Assembly: GCA_041392845.1 (NCBI GenBank)
Contig: JAWKLG010000029.1
Coordinates: 1-64,000 of the forward strand
Length of the DNA stretch: 64,000 nt
Direction: 5' to 3'
From: JAGQWW01 sp041392845
GTDB taxonomy: Bacteria > Bacteroidota > Bacteroidia > Chitinophagales > Saprospiraceae
Position numbers and translations under genes: made by a program. A model generated the notes under the pieces. That model worked only from the letters and a program-made list of their open reading frames with translations. It searched no databases and was not told the DNA's origin. Positions 34,535-43,295 of the stretch are shown here, piece after piece; position 1 is the first letter of the stretch; each line of letters starts with the position of its first letter.

Positions 34535-34562
34535 AAAAGCTCCTGGTTTTCCAGGAGCTTTT
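34535..34562 (+). terminator. Bidirectional terminator between the flavoprotein gene and ffh
   Basis: A perfect 12-bp stem (34535-34546 with 34551-34562), TTTT loop, A-run and T-run on either side, between convergent genes. Confidence 0.92.
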
Positions 34563-34564
34563 TT

Positions 34565-35905
34565 TTATTTCATTTTTGGTCCACCAGGCATCATACCTCC
34601 CAGCTTATTCATTGGCATTTTTGACATTTTATGCATCATCTTTCGCATCTGATCAAATTGCCTGATAAACATATTGATATCGTTGATATCCCTTCCACAA
34701 CCTCTGGCTATTCTCTTCTTCCTGCTTAGATTTAACAATTCTGGATTAGATCTTTCCTGTGGAGTCATGGATTGAATTATTGCCTCAACTTTTAAGAAGG
34801 CTTTGTCATCAATCTCAACATCTTTTAAGGCCTTACCCATACCCGGCATCATGCCCAAAAGTGAACGGATGTCCCCCATTCTTTTCAAAGCATTCAACTG
34901 GGAAAGCATGTCGTTGAAATCAAATTTATTTTTTCGGATTTTTTTCTCAAGTCTCTTGGCCTCTTCTTCAGAAAACTGATCCTGTGCTCTTTCTACAAAG
35001 GAAACCACGTCACCCATACCAAGAATACGCTGCGCCATCCTTTCTGGATAGAACACATCCAGTGTGTCCATTTTCTCACCGGTACTGACAAATTTGATAG
35101 GTTTTCCAACTGTATACTTGATGGAAAGAGCCGCACCACCTCTGGTGTCACCATCCAGCTTGGTTAGAACAACACCGTCGTAATCTATTCTCTCATTAAA
35201 GGCTTTGGCTGTATTAACAGCATCCTGACCCGTCATGGAGTCTACTACTAACAAGGTCTCATTTGGTGAAATTGATTCCTTAATCTTTGAGATTTCATTC
35301 ATCATTTGCTCATCTACCGCCAAACGACCGGCAGTATCGACAATAACCAAATCATGGCCATTGTTTTGAGCATATCCAATTGCATTCAGGGCAATTTCAA
35401 CCGGATTTTTATTTTCTTCTTCCTTATAAACAGGAACATTGATCTGTTCTCCAAGTACGGTAAGCTGATTGATCGCAGCAGGACGATACACATCACAAGC
35501 TACCAATAATGGTCTTTTTGTTTTCTTGCTTTTAAGGAAGTTGGCAAGTTTTGCAGAAAAAGTTGTTTTACCTGACCCTTGCAAACCGGCGATCAAAACT
35601 ACACCAGGTTTGCCTTTTATATTTATACCAACAGATTGGCCACCCATCAATTCAGTCAATTCATCCTGAACGATTTTCACCATCAACTGGCCAGGCTTTA
35701 CGGCTTTCAATACGTTTTCAGTACCTAAAGCTTTGTCCTTGATCTTATCGGTAAATTCTTTGGCGATTTTATAATTTACGTCGGCACCTACCAGCGCACG
35801 TCTAATTTCTTTAACCGATTCAGCAATATTTAATTCGGTCAATTTGTTGTCACCGGTCAAAACCTTAAAGGCACCTTCCAGTCTTTCATTCAAACTCTCA
35901 AACAT
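34565..35905 (-). CDS. ffh: Signal recognition particle protein Ffh
   Basis: A 446-residue protein with N domain, GTPase domain (GLQGSGKTTFSAKLA, DTAGR, TKLDGDTRGG) and a methionine-rich M domain ending KMPMNKLGGMMPGGPKMK. It binds SRP RNA and signal sequences and targets membrane proteins to the translocon. Length is normal. Its -7 box lies inside a strong palindrome (35948-35981). The SRP RNA gene is not in the window. Confidence 0.97.
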   Translation of the reverse strand: MFESLNERLEGAFKVLTGDNKLTELNIAESVKEIRRALVGADVNYKIAKEFTDKIKDKALGTENVLKAVKPGQLMVKIVQDELTELMGGQSVGINIKGKPGVVLIAGLQGSGKTTFSAKLANFLKSKKTKRPLLVACDVYRPAAINQLTVLGEQINVPVYKEEENKNPVEIALNAIGYAQNNGHDLVIVDTAGRLAVDEQMMNEISKIKESISPNETLLVVDSMTGQDAVNTAKAFNERIDYDGVVLTKLDGDTRGGAALSIKYTVGKPIKFVSTGEKMDTLDVFYPERMAQRILGMGDVVSFVERAQDQFSEEEAKRLEKKIRKNKFDFNDMLSQLNALKRMGDIRSLLGMMPGMGKALKDVEIDDKAFLKVEAIIQSMTPQERSNPELLNLSRKKRIARGCGRDINDINMFIRQFDQMRKMMHKMSKMPMNKLGGMMPGGPKMK

Positions 35906-35947
35906 TTCCTAATAAATTTTTAGGGTAAATCTTTTTCCTAAAATCGA

Positions 35948-35981
35948 AACAGGCGCAAATATAAGTTATTTGGCGCCTGTT
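35948..35981 (-). promoter_or_regulatory. Palindrome covering the ffh -7 box and the ferritin gene 3' end
   Basis: AACAGGCGC (35948-35956) pairs with GCGCCTGTT (35973-35981), and inside it AAATA pairs with TATTT around a 5-nt loop. On the minus strand the far arm reads TATATTTG, then CGCC (-7 box at 35963-35956), 51 nt before the ffh ATG. It may end the ferritin transcript, act as an operator on ffh, or both. The T-run after the stem is broken. Confidence 0.5.
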
Positions 35982-36010
35982 GTTGATTCTTTTCAGAAAA
36001 TAATGCCATC

Positions 36011-36535
36011 TTAAGCAGCTTCACCGTCTTCCGCTGCAGCAGTTTCTTTATTAATAGCTTCAACCTCTTTGTCTATAAAGTATAAACTTTGCGGGCCGTC
36101 GCCAATTATTTTAATCCTGTCCAAAATGGTACGCATCAATGCCTCTTCCTCTCTTTGTTCTGCAACATACCATTGAAGGAAATGGTGGGTTGTAAAATCA
36201 TCTTCTTTATTGGCCAGGTCAATCAATTTGTGAATGGACTGGGTAACCTTTTGTTCGTGACCATATACCTGCTCAAACATTTTTTGAATGGAATCAAATT
36301 CCCGGGGTGCTTGTTTGATTTCAGGAGCCAATGCATGACCATCCACGTCGCTGATATAATCAAAGATTTTTAACATGTGCATTCTTTCTTCTTCAGACTG
36401 TCTCCTCATGAAATCTTTGCAACCGTTCATTCCCTCTTTGTCGCACCAAGAGGCCATAGATAAATATAAAAAAGAAGCATATCCTTCCAGAACGATTTGT
36501 TCATTGAGGGCCTTTTCCATTTTCTTCGATATCAT
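36011..36535 (-). CDS. Ferritin (24-mer, non-haem)
   Basis: A 174-residue protein with ferroxidase residues in place: Glu17 (VLEGYASF), Glu50 and His53 (EEERMHM), Glu94 (YGHEQKV) and Gln127 (AEQREEE). It oxidises and stores iron in the cytoplasm. A C-terminal tail ending in alanines and acids extends past the fourth helix. ATG 36535 gives MISKKMEKAL; a start at the second Met is possible. Confidence 0.93.
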   Translation of the reverse strand: MISKKMEKALNEQIVLEGYASFLYLSMASWCDKEGMNGCKDFMRRQSEEERMHMLKIFDYISDVDGHALAPEIKQAPREFDSIQKMFEQVYGHEQKVTQSIHKLIDLANKEDDFTTHHFLQWYVAEQREEEALMRTILDRIKIIGDGPQSLYFIDKEVEAINKETAAAEDGEAA

Positions 36536-36605
36536 AATCTCTATTTATTTTTTATTAAATGTATATTTTTAAACAGTAAACTCGTAGTAGAGTTGCACCT
36601 TTTAA

Positions 36606-37715
36606 TCAATTATTTTGACTGTTTTTCTTTTTGAGTTTTCTGGATTTCAAAACGGATTGTATCCAGGTTGGAATGATTAAAACTCCCGCTAACAAGTAAA
36701 GGTAGTAGGTAAGAAATCTCCAAAAGAAATTGATTAGTGGCGATATTCCGGAAGGTACAAAGTCCTTTAAGAATCCTCCGAAAACATATTCTATAATGCC
36801 TGCTCCTCCCGGAGTGGGACTAAATGCAATCAATATAAACATGGACATCTGACGGGAATACAATAAAAGTTGATCCCAAATAGCCATAGAGATGTCAGGA
36901 ACCAGTGCAATTATCAAACAGTTTAACAAGATAAATCTACAAGCCCATGCTATAGAAGTACTTAAAAAAGCTTTCCAATGATAAGACCAACTTTGCTTTT
37001 TGAGTTCACCGGAGGTTGCAATCATGTTTTCTCCTAGCTCTACTGCTCCTTTTCTCCACTTTCTTAAAAAGCTAATTTTGGTAAATCCAACCAAAAGCCT
37101 TTTCATTTGCACCGGATTCACAAATAGACCATAATAAAATATCAATCCGTACGAAAACATTAAAAGGTAAAAAGTAATAAAAGAAATACCCCAACTATTA
37201 AGCATTCCAAAGCCTGTCATGCTTGGGTGTATTACTTCAAAACCCATCAATAATATAAGAACAGGGAGAAGTGCAATGAAGAAAAGGGTGTCCAAAACGA
37301 CAGTGTATAAAACAATCGTTGCAGTTTTTGCTGTTGACAACTTTTCTTGAGCCAGAACAAAAAACGCAACAGCAGAACCACCTACACTCGTTGGAGAAAC
37401 AGCTGAACTAAATTCCCAAATGAAAATTAGTTGGATACATTTGAGCCAGGAAAATTTTTTGTCTGATAAAACCCTTAATCGATAAGCATATGCTGCATGT
37501 CTTAGGGCCAGAAAAAAAATAGAAGCACCAATCCAAAAGAAGGTATGAAAACTCCAGGGGATTTTGTCAAACTCTTCCAATTCGAATTCTCTGAATAAAA
37601 GGTAGATAACCACACCAATACCAATAACCACGGGCAATATAATTCTTGAAAGTCTGATTGACTCCAAGGCATCTTTCTGCTCTTCATTTAATGGTTGGGT
37701 ATTGTTATCTTTCAA
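36606..37715 (-). CDS. UPF0104/LPTATS-like integral membrane protein (flippase-type)
   Basis: A 369-residue protein with about eight hydrophobic segments. The family motif SAVSPTSVGGSAVAFFVLAQ lies near residue 105 and SPTPGGAGIIEYVFGGFL near residue 300. It resembles the membrane domain of lysylphosphatidylglycerol synthases (AglD/MprF-N), thought to move lipids or lipid-linked molecules. The soluble synthase domain is absent. It lies 7 bp downstream of the gene starting at 38298, so the two probably form an operon. A second paralogue is at 47166. Confidence 0.8.
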   Translation of the reverse strand: MKDNNTQPLNEEQKDALESIRLSRIILPVVIGIGVVIYLLFREFELEEFDKIPWSFHTFFWIGASIFFLALRHAAYAYRLRVLSDKKFSWLKCIQLIFIWEFSSAVSPTSVGGSAVAFFVLAQEKLSTAKTATIVLYTVVLDTLFFIALLPVLILLMGFEVIHPSMTGFGMLNSWGISFITFYLLMFSYGLIFYYGLFVNPVQMKRLLVGFTKISFLRKWRKGAVELGENMIATSGELKKQSWSYHWKAFLSTSIAWACRFILLNCLIIALVPDISMAIWDQLLLYSRQMSMFILIAFSPTPGGAGIIEYVFGGFLKDFVPSGISPLINFFWRFLTYYLYLLAGVLIIPTWIQSVLKSRKLKKKNSQNN

Positions 37716-37722
37716 GGTTCTA

Positions 37723-38298
37723 TTATTTAATCGATTCAGGGTTTACCCAGATGAAGCCCCAAAATCCTTCAGTTAATTCTAAAGTTACGGTGTCTCCTTT
37801 TTTTAATTCCTGGGAAACTGATTTCAAGCTGATTTTTTCAGGGTGGTTTTTATAAAAAATAAAAACATCATAGTCGTAAATTGGATCAGAAAGTGATTTT
37901 TGAGGCTGACTTCTTCTGCTCACTTCAAAAATTTCAAAAGCTTTTAAATAGGTTTTTTTATAAGAAAAATACCTGTTTGAAAGACTACCCAACAAGGGAG
38001 CAAAAATAATAGTCGTAATGAAAATGATTAAAAATGCACGGATTTTATCAAGATTAGTTTTTTCTCCCTTTGCAAAAATCCATGAAAAATAGGCCGCCGC
38101 TATTCCTATTATCATAACTGACCACAATATCAATGACTTGAAATTCAAAATGTTTTCAAACCGGGCAAATTCAAATACATAAGAAATAATTAGAAAGAAA
38201 ATTATGGTGGCTAATACCCACGCACGAATTCTTTGATTCCAGTTTAAATGGAAAAACAAAGGTCGGGTATCGTCACCACGTTTGAATTTTTCGGACAT
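37723..38298 (-). CDS. Small membrane protein, family unknown
   Basis: A 191-residue protein with three predicted membrane helices (about residues 27-47, 55-75 and 88-106) and a soluble C-terminal part. That part contains YDVFIFYKNHPEKISLKSV and ends in GDTVTLELTEGFWGFIWVNP. I do not recognise the family. Tight spacing to the downstream flippase-like gene suggests the products work together at the inner membrane. Confidence 0.65.
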   Translation of the reverse strand: MSEKFKRGDDTRPLFFHLNWNQRIRAWVLATIIFFLIISYVFEFARFENILNFKSLILWSVMIIGIAAAYFSWIFAKGEKTNLDKIRAFLIIFITTIIFAPLLGSLSNRYFSYKKTYLKAFEIFEVSRRSQPQKSLSDPIYDYDVFIFYKNHPEKISLKSVSQELKKGDTVTLELTEGFWGFIWVNPESIK

Positions 38299-38432
38299 CT
38301 AATTAAGTTTCTATTGAACAATTGGCTATAAATCAGAGCCATCCATGCATTTTTGACACAATTTTGCGAATTTGCATAAAGTAATTGAATTCCCTCCTTT
38401 CAATTTCCATATTTCATTTAAATATAATTTTG

Positions 38433-40298
38433 ATGGTTAGAGCTGGATTGGCTTGCCTCCTCATGGTTTTAGGTATTTTTAATACCAAAGCGCAGCCTTC
38501 TTACACTGCATTGGATTCAGTTATTATGTACCAGGGTGAATTTGGATACGGAACCAATGTGGGCGCCTATCCACCTTGGAGAGATGAAAACCTCGCAAAT
38601 ATCGCAGCCGGAAATGAGGAGTTGGGGCTTCCGGGTCTGGGAATTACATGTTTCAGACCAGAGCTGCCTGAACTTTTCGTAGATTATTGGGGATACGACA
38701 TCCGCCATGATGCATTTGCTCATTACGATAGCCTTGGAATGAAAGACCATGTGTTATTTATTGGTCAGCCTGCTCCTCATCATCGGGATACCGCAGAATA
38801 TTGTGAAGGTCAACAAAGCAGGGTCTTTCTTAATCTTTATGAGCCAATTTGGGATGATGGAATGGATGGCACACCAATTAATGACAGCAATTATTTTGCA
38901 CGCTATGTTTATTTACTGGTTCAAAATTATGGAGCTCAAGTAAGATTTTGGGAAGTTTGGAATGAACCTGATCTAGATATTGGAGGAAACGCACCACTTT
39001 TACCCGGACAGCCAGGTAATTGGTGGGAAAATGATCCGCCGGCCTGTGAGGTTCAATTACTTGCTCCTGTTTATCACTATATAAGGATGCTTCGGATAAC
39101 TTACGAAGTGGTAAAGACCTATTACCCGGAAGATTATGTGGCAGTTGGCGGGCTTGGAAATCCAAGTTATCTGGATGCGATACTTCGAAACACGGACAAT
39201 CCACATGGTGGAGCAACTGATTCATTATTTCCTCTAAAAGGAGGTGCCTATTTTGATTGTATGAGTTTTCATAGCTACCCACATCTCGATGGTTCGCTTC
39301 AGGAATGGGACAATGATATAATGGGTTTTGTTTACCACAGGCATTCTGATGCTGCATTAAAAGGATTATTGGATAGAAGGAAAGCCATGCAAGATGTATT
39401 GTGGAATCGTGGTTTTGATGGAAATTCTTTTCCTCAAAAAGAATGGATACTTACTGAAACAAATATTCCAAGGGTAGCATTTACTCCCGGGTTTATTGGT
39501 TCAGATTTAGCCCAGAGGAATTTTTTGATGAAGGCTTTGATTGCCTGTCAAAAGCATTATATCCGTCAATTTCATGTATATAGTTTAGCTGATGTCGAAA
39601 AAGTTGATTCAGCTAATTATGAATTTGAACTCATGGGAATGTTTTTAAATCTAAGCGGAACCCAGCCGCATGCCTATCAGAGGACTATTTCTGGAATTGG
39701 ATATGAAACCATTGCCAAAGAACTTGGAGGATTTCATTTTGATGCCAGACTTACTGATTCGCTCTATTTAGATAACACTGTAAATGGTGCTGTTTTTAAA
39801 AATAAAGAGGATCAGTTAAAAATTGTATTATGGGCTGTTACTCAAATAGATAATTCTGAATATGCCTTAAGCAATTTTCGGTTACCTGGATTCTTTGATG
39901 CAGATCTTCTTTATGAAAAAGATTGGGCTTATGCTGCTACCGGAGATATTAGAACAGTTCATCCTGATTCTATTATTTTGCATGGTGACCCTCGTGTTTA
40001 TACCATAGAAAAGAGGGTTGCTACTGAAGAACAGTCAGGTAATAGCGGTTTATTTATTTTCCCTAATCCTATAAATGGATCTTCCTTATTTATTAAAATG
40101 CCGGAGACAGTTGGAGATAACCTGCAAATTTCTATTTTTGATACAGGTGGGAATCTTCAAATTAGGGAATTGGTTTCGAAATCATTTGTAGATAGTGGCT
40201 TGTTAAAGCTGGATGTAGGAGCGCTGGAAAACGGATGTTTTCTTGTGCAGCTTAAAGGGGATAAGGTACTATATTCAACTAAGTTGATAAAACTATAG
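38433..40298 (+). CDS. Exported clan-A-type glycoside hydrolase with T9SS type A sorting domain
   Basis: A 621-residue protein with signal peptide (about residues 1-20, ending NTKAQ). The TIM-barrel-like catalytic region has the acid/base Glu178 in EVWNEPD and a likely nucleophile Glu342 in WILTETNIP, the spacing and context of clan GH-A enzymes such as GH39. The C-terminus (IFPNPINGSSLFIKM to the end, ending STKLIKL) is a type IX sorting domain. The polysaccharide substrate cannot be told from sequence. ATG 38433 is preferred to TTG 38385 because it leaves a proper signal peptide. Confidence 0.78.
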   Translation: MVRAGLACLLMVLGIFNTKAQPSYTALDSVIMYQGEFGYGTNVGAYPPWRDENLANIAAGNEELGLPGLGITCFRPELPELFVDYWGYDIRHDAFAHYDSLGMKDHVLFIGQPAPHHRDTAEYCEGQQSRVFLNLYEPIWDDGMDGTPINDSNYFARYVYLLVQNYGAQVRFWEVWNEPDLDIGGNAPLLPGQPGNWWENDPPACEVQLLAPVYHYIRMLRITYEVVKTYYPEDYVAVGGLGNPSYLDAILRNTDNPHGGATDSLFPLKGGAYFDCMSFHSYPHLDGSLQEWDNDIMGFVYHRHSDAALKGLLDRRKAMQDVLWNRGFDGNSFPQKEWILTETNIPRVAFTPGFIGSDLAQRNFLMKALIACQKHYIRQFHVYSLADVEKVDSANYEFELMGMFLNLSGTQPHAYQRTISGIGYETIAKELGGFHFDARLTDSLYLDNTVNGAVFKNKEDQLKIVLWAVTQIDNSEYALSNFRLPGFFDADLLYEKDWAYAATGDIRTVHPDSIILHGDPRVYTIEKRVATEEQSGNSGLFIFPNPINGSSLFIKMPETVGDNLQISIFDTGGNLQIRELVSKSFVDSGLLKLDVGALENGCFLVQLKGDKVLYSTKLIKL

Positions 40299-40308
40299 AA
40301 ATCCGAAA

Positions 40309-40722
40309 ATGCTAAAAGGAGTAAAAGATGGAATTGCAGGAGCCTGGGATACATTGGTTGAAAAGGCCAATTTGCTAAAAAAAGGCTCTAATAAAATGAT
40401 AGATTCCTGGTTGGAGGTACTGCCCAGGATTTCATCTTATGGTTTTGAAATCAACAGTTTTGCAATGAATTACTCTCTTAATCCGTCAATGGAGGTAGAA
40501 TTGGTAGGGAATCTGGAAGATTTTCCTGCAGAAAGGATTAGTGAGATTATGAAAGAAAATAAAAACAGCCCTGCAATCAGGTCGGTTTTTCAAGCTTTGA
40601 AAACCACCATAAATCTTCAAAAAAGGTTGAAAGAGACACCCAAAAATGAAATTGTAATTGAAGTAAGAGTTTCTATATCTCCTGAAATCAAAGTATTCCT
40701 GGGTGTCCCTTTGGTGGAGTAA
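40309..40722 (+). CDS. Conserved-looking small cytoplasmic protein, unknown
   Basis: A 137-residue protein with no signal peptide: a helical N-terminus (GVKDGIAGAWDTLVEKANLL), a strand region (ISSYGFEINSFAMNYSLNPS) and a final NEIVIEVRVSISPEIKVFLGVP. I do not recognise it. It begins 10 bp after the glycoside hydrolase stop, so it is likely co-transcribed, but the link in function is unclear. Its stop abuts the end of the convergent DUF4290 gene with no terminator between. Confidence 0.6.
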   Translation: MLKGVKDGIAGAWDTLVEKANLLKKGSNKMIDSWLEVLPRISSYGFEINSFAMNYSLNPSMEVELVGNLEDFPAERISEIMKENKNSPAIRSVFQALKTTINLQKRLKETPKNEIVIEVRVSISPEIKVFLGVPLVE

Positions 40723-41406
40723 TTATTTTCTCCTTCTGTATTTATTGTTGTTGTTATTGTTTCTTCTATTTCTATCGCCACCGCGGTAGTCTGATTTTTT
40801 ATTGTCGTCTCTACCTTTGGTATTTTTCCTTCTATTGGAATGGGTTAAGCTGTCAAGTTCGGCATTCTCATGCAATTCCAGCTTTCCTTTAGAAAGAATT
40901 TTGATGTCTTCAATAATTACATCGTCGCTTACATAATGCTCTTTGTTCCAGGTCTTGTAAGCCATTTTCATATAGTTACCAATTACCTCTACGAAAGCAT
41001 CTTTTGTTTCACCGTCTTCCATAGCAATGGCCTTTCTTACCAATTCCTGAACATTGTGACCGTAATGACGGAAACGCGATTCAGTTACAGGATAGCCTGG
41101 ATGTTCAGGTTTTTGTGCTTTTTCTTCCGGAGTTGGAATTTTTCCGTCCAGAGGAGTTACATCCAATTCGTATTCAGCTATTTTGAAAACGTGTTTCCAC
41201 ATTTTTTCTCTTACATCTTCAATGTTCCTGTTTTGGGGAACCATTTGCATCATTAGACTAATCACCTTTTCAACAAAGATTTGCCTGACTTCCGGATCCT
41301 CAATTTCTTTTGCAGTACGTATCATTTGCTGCACATTTCGACCATACTCAGGCATAATGAGCGGCTCTTTTGCAGAATTGTATTCCATTTCAAATTTGAA
41401 AGACAT
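40723..41406 (-). CDS. DUF4290 family protein
   Basis: A 227-residue protein. The N-terminal two thirds match the Bacteroidota DUF4290 pattern (LIMPEYGRNVQQMIRTAKEI, RHYGHNVQELVRKAIAMEDG). The two GRNVQ/GHNVQ copies suggest internal duplication. The last 35 residues are low-complexity Arg/Asn/Gly (GGDRNRRNNNNNNKYRRRK), a likely nucleic-acid-binding tail. Function unknown. It is downstream of glmS on the same strand (35 bp gap). Confidence 0.8.
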   Translation of the reverse strand: MSFKFEMEYNSAKEPLIMPEYGRNVQQMIRTAKEIEDPEVRQIFVEKVISLMMQMVPQNRNIEDVREKMWKHVFKIAEYELDVTPLDGKIPTPEEKAQKPEHPGYPVTESRFRHYGHNVQELVRKAIAMEDGETKDAFVEVIGNYMKMAYKTWNKEHYVSDDVIIEDIKILSKGKLELHENAELDSLTHSNRRKNTKGRDDNKKSDYRGGDRNRRNNNNNNKYRRRK

Positions 41407-41441
41407 AGTTGGAATTTATAAGTTGAAAAAGCTTCTTTTAA

Positions 41442-43283
41442 TTATTCAACGGTAACTGACTTAGCCAGGTTACGTGGTTGGTCTACATTACAACCTCTTA
41501 GTACAGCAATGTAATAAGAAAGTAATTGTAAAGGTACTACAGACAGTAAAGGCGTCAAGGGCTCTTCTGTATCTGGAATTTCAATACTATAATCAGCCAT
41601 TTTGCTGATTTCAACATCTCCTTCTGTAACTATTGCAATAACTACTCCTTTTCTGGCTTTTACTTCCTGAACGTTGGAAGCAATTTTGTCATATGCACTT
41701 TTATTTGTGCAAATAACAATTACCGGCATATTCTCATCGATAAGTGCAATAGGGCCATGCTTCATTTCAGCAGCCGGGTACCCTTCAGCATGGATGTACG
41801 AAATTTCTTTAAGTTTTAAGGCACCTTCCAGAGCAACCGGGAAGTTGTAGCCTCTACCCAAATAGAGCGCATTGGTTGCATCCTTGATTTCATTTGCAAT
41901 ATATTCGATCTGGCTGGCTTTGTCCAGTACCCTTTTAAGTTTTCCTGGAATGTTCTCCAATTCGACCAAAAGTCTGTGATAATAGGATTCTGAAATCGTT
42001 CCACGTTTGTGGGCTAGACTCAGGGCCATCATGGTAAGTAAAGTAACTTGTCCGGTGAATGCCTTGGTACTAGCAACTCCAATCTCAGGACCTGCATGGA
42101 TGTATGACCCTGCATTGGTTGTTCTGGCTATTGATGAACCCACTACATTAACAATTCCATACACCAGTGCATTTCTGGTTTTTGCCAATTCCAATGCAGC
42201 CAGTGTATCTGCAGTTTCACCTGATTGTGAAAGCGCAACGACTACATCGTCTTCATTAATGATTGGATTTCTGTATCTCAATTCAGATGCATACTCCACT
42301 TCAACAGGGATTCGGGCTAAATCTTCAAGTAGGTATTCTCCAATTAGTCCGGCATGCCAGGATGTTCCGCAACCTGCGATAATAAATCTTGGCGCTTTTC
42401 CCATTCGTGAACTGTACTCTTCAATGCCTCCCAATCGTATCCAACCTTCATTTGCGTTTAATCTACCTCTCATGGCATCGGCAATGGTCTTAGGTTGTTC
42501 ATGAATTTCTTTCATCATGAAGTAATCATAACCACCTTTTTCCAATTGTTCTATTTGAAGTTCTAATTCATGAACAAAGGGAGTTTGCACTACATTATCT
42601 TCGATGGTCTTAATTTCCATCTCACCATTCCTGTTTACCACGGCGATTTCACCATCGTTTAAATAAACAACTTGTTTGGTATGTTCAACAATGGGAGTTG
42701 CATCGGATGCCATAAAGAACTCATCATCGCCAATTCCTATTACCAAGGGACTTTGTTTTCTTGCTCCTACCAGTTTGTCAGGGTCTCTTTTATCAAGAAC
42801 CACGATGGCATAAGCACCAATTACTTTGGTCAATGCTATTCTGACAGCTTCTTCAAGTGGAAGTTTTTCTCTGTTTTGAAACTCTTCAATTAGATGAACA
42901 AGTACTTCAGTATCTGTTTCACTTTGAAATACATGACCTTCATTCTCAAGTGCTCTTTTTAAAACAGAATAATTTTCGATGATTCCATTGTGGACCAGAA
43001 CCAGGTTCTTATTTCCTGATGTATGTGGGTGAGCATTGGTGTCATCGGGCTTTCCGTGAGTAGCCCAACGGGTATGACCGATTCCGGATTTCCCGTTCAC
43101 TTTATTTGAACTGATAAAATCTACCAGGTCAGATACCTTTCCTTTTCTTTTATAAAGGTTGAAATCTCCATTTAATAGAGCGACTCCTGCACTGTCGTAT
43201 CCTCTATATTCAAGTCTTTGAAGTCCTTTAATAATAATGGGATACGCTTCCTGGGGGCCGATGTAAGCAACAATACCGCACAT
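41442..43283 (-). CDS. glmS: Glutamine--fructose-6-phosphate aminotransferase (isomerizing)
   Basis: A 613-residue protein: N-terminal glutaminase with nucleophile Cys2 (MCGIVAYIG) and HTRWATHGKP; two SIS domains (IAGCGTSWHAGL, ALSQSGETADT, EGALKLKEISYIHAEGYPAAE); and the C-terminal NLAKSVTVE. It makes glucosamine-6-phosphate for peptidoglycan and lipopolysaccharide. It follows the DUF4270 gene by 12 bp, so they are probably co-transcribed. No glmS ribozyme was recognised. Confidence 0.97.
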   Translation of the reverse strand: MCGIVAYIGPQEAYPIIIKGLQRLEYRGYDSAGVALLNGDFNLYKRKGKVSDLVDFISSNKVNGKSGIGHTRWATHGKPDDTNAHPHTSGNKNLVLVHNGIIENYSVLKRALENEGHVFQSETDTEVLVHLIEEFQNREKLPLEEAVRIALTKVIGAYAIVVLDKRDPDKLVGARKQSPLVIGIGDDEFFMASDATPIVEHTKQVVYLNDGEIAVVNRNGEMEIKTIEDNVVQTPFVHELELQIEQLEKGGYDYFMMKEIHEQPKTIADAMRGRLNANEGWIRLGGIEEYSSRMGKAPRFIIAGCGTSWHAGLIGEYLLEDLARIPVEVEYASELRYRNPIINEDDVVVALSQSGETADTLAALELAKTRNALVYGIVNVVGSSIARTTNAGSYIHAGPEIGVASTKAFTGQVTLLTMMALSLAHKRGTISESYYHRLLVELENIPGKLKRVLDKASQIEYIANEIKDATNALYLGRGYNFPVALEGALKLKEISYIHAEGYPAAEMKHGPIALIDENMPVIVICTNKSAYDKIASNVQEVKARKGVVIAIVTEGDVEISKMADYSIEIPDTEEPLTPLLSVVPLQLLSYYIAVLRGCNVDQPRNLAKSVTVE

Positions 43284-43295
43284 TTTCGAATTGGT

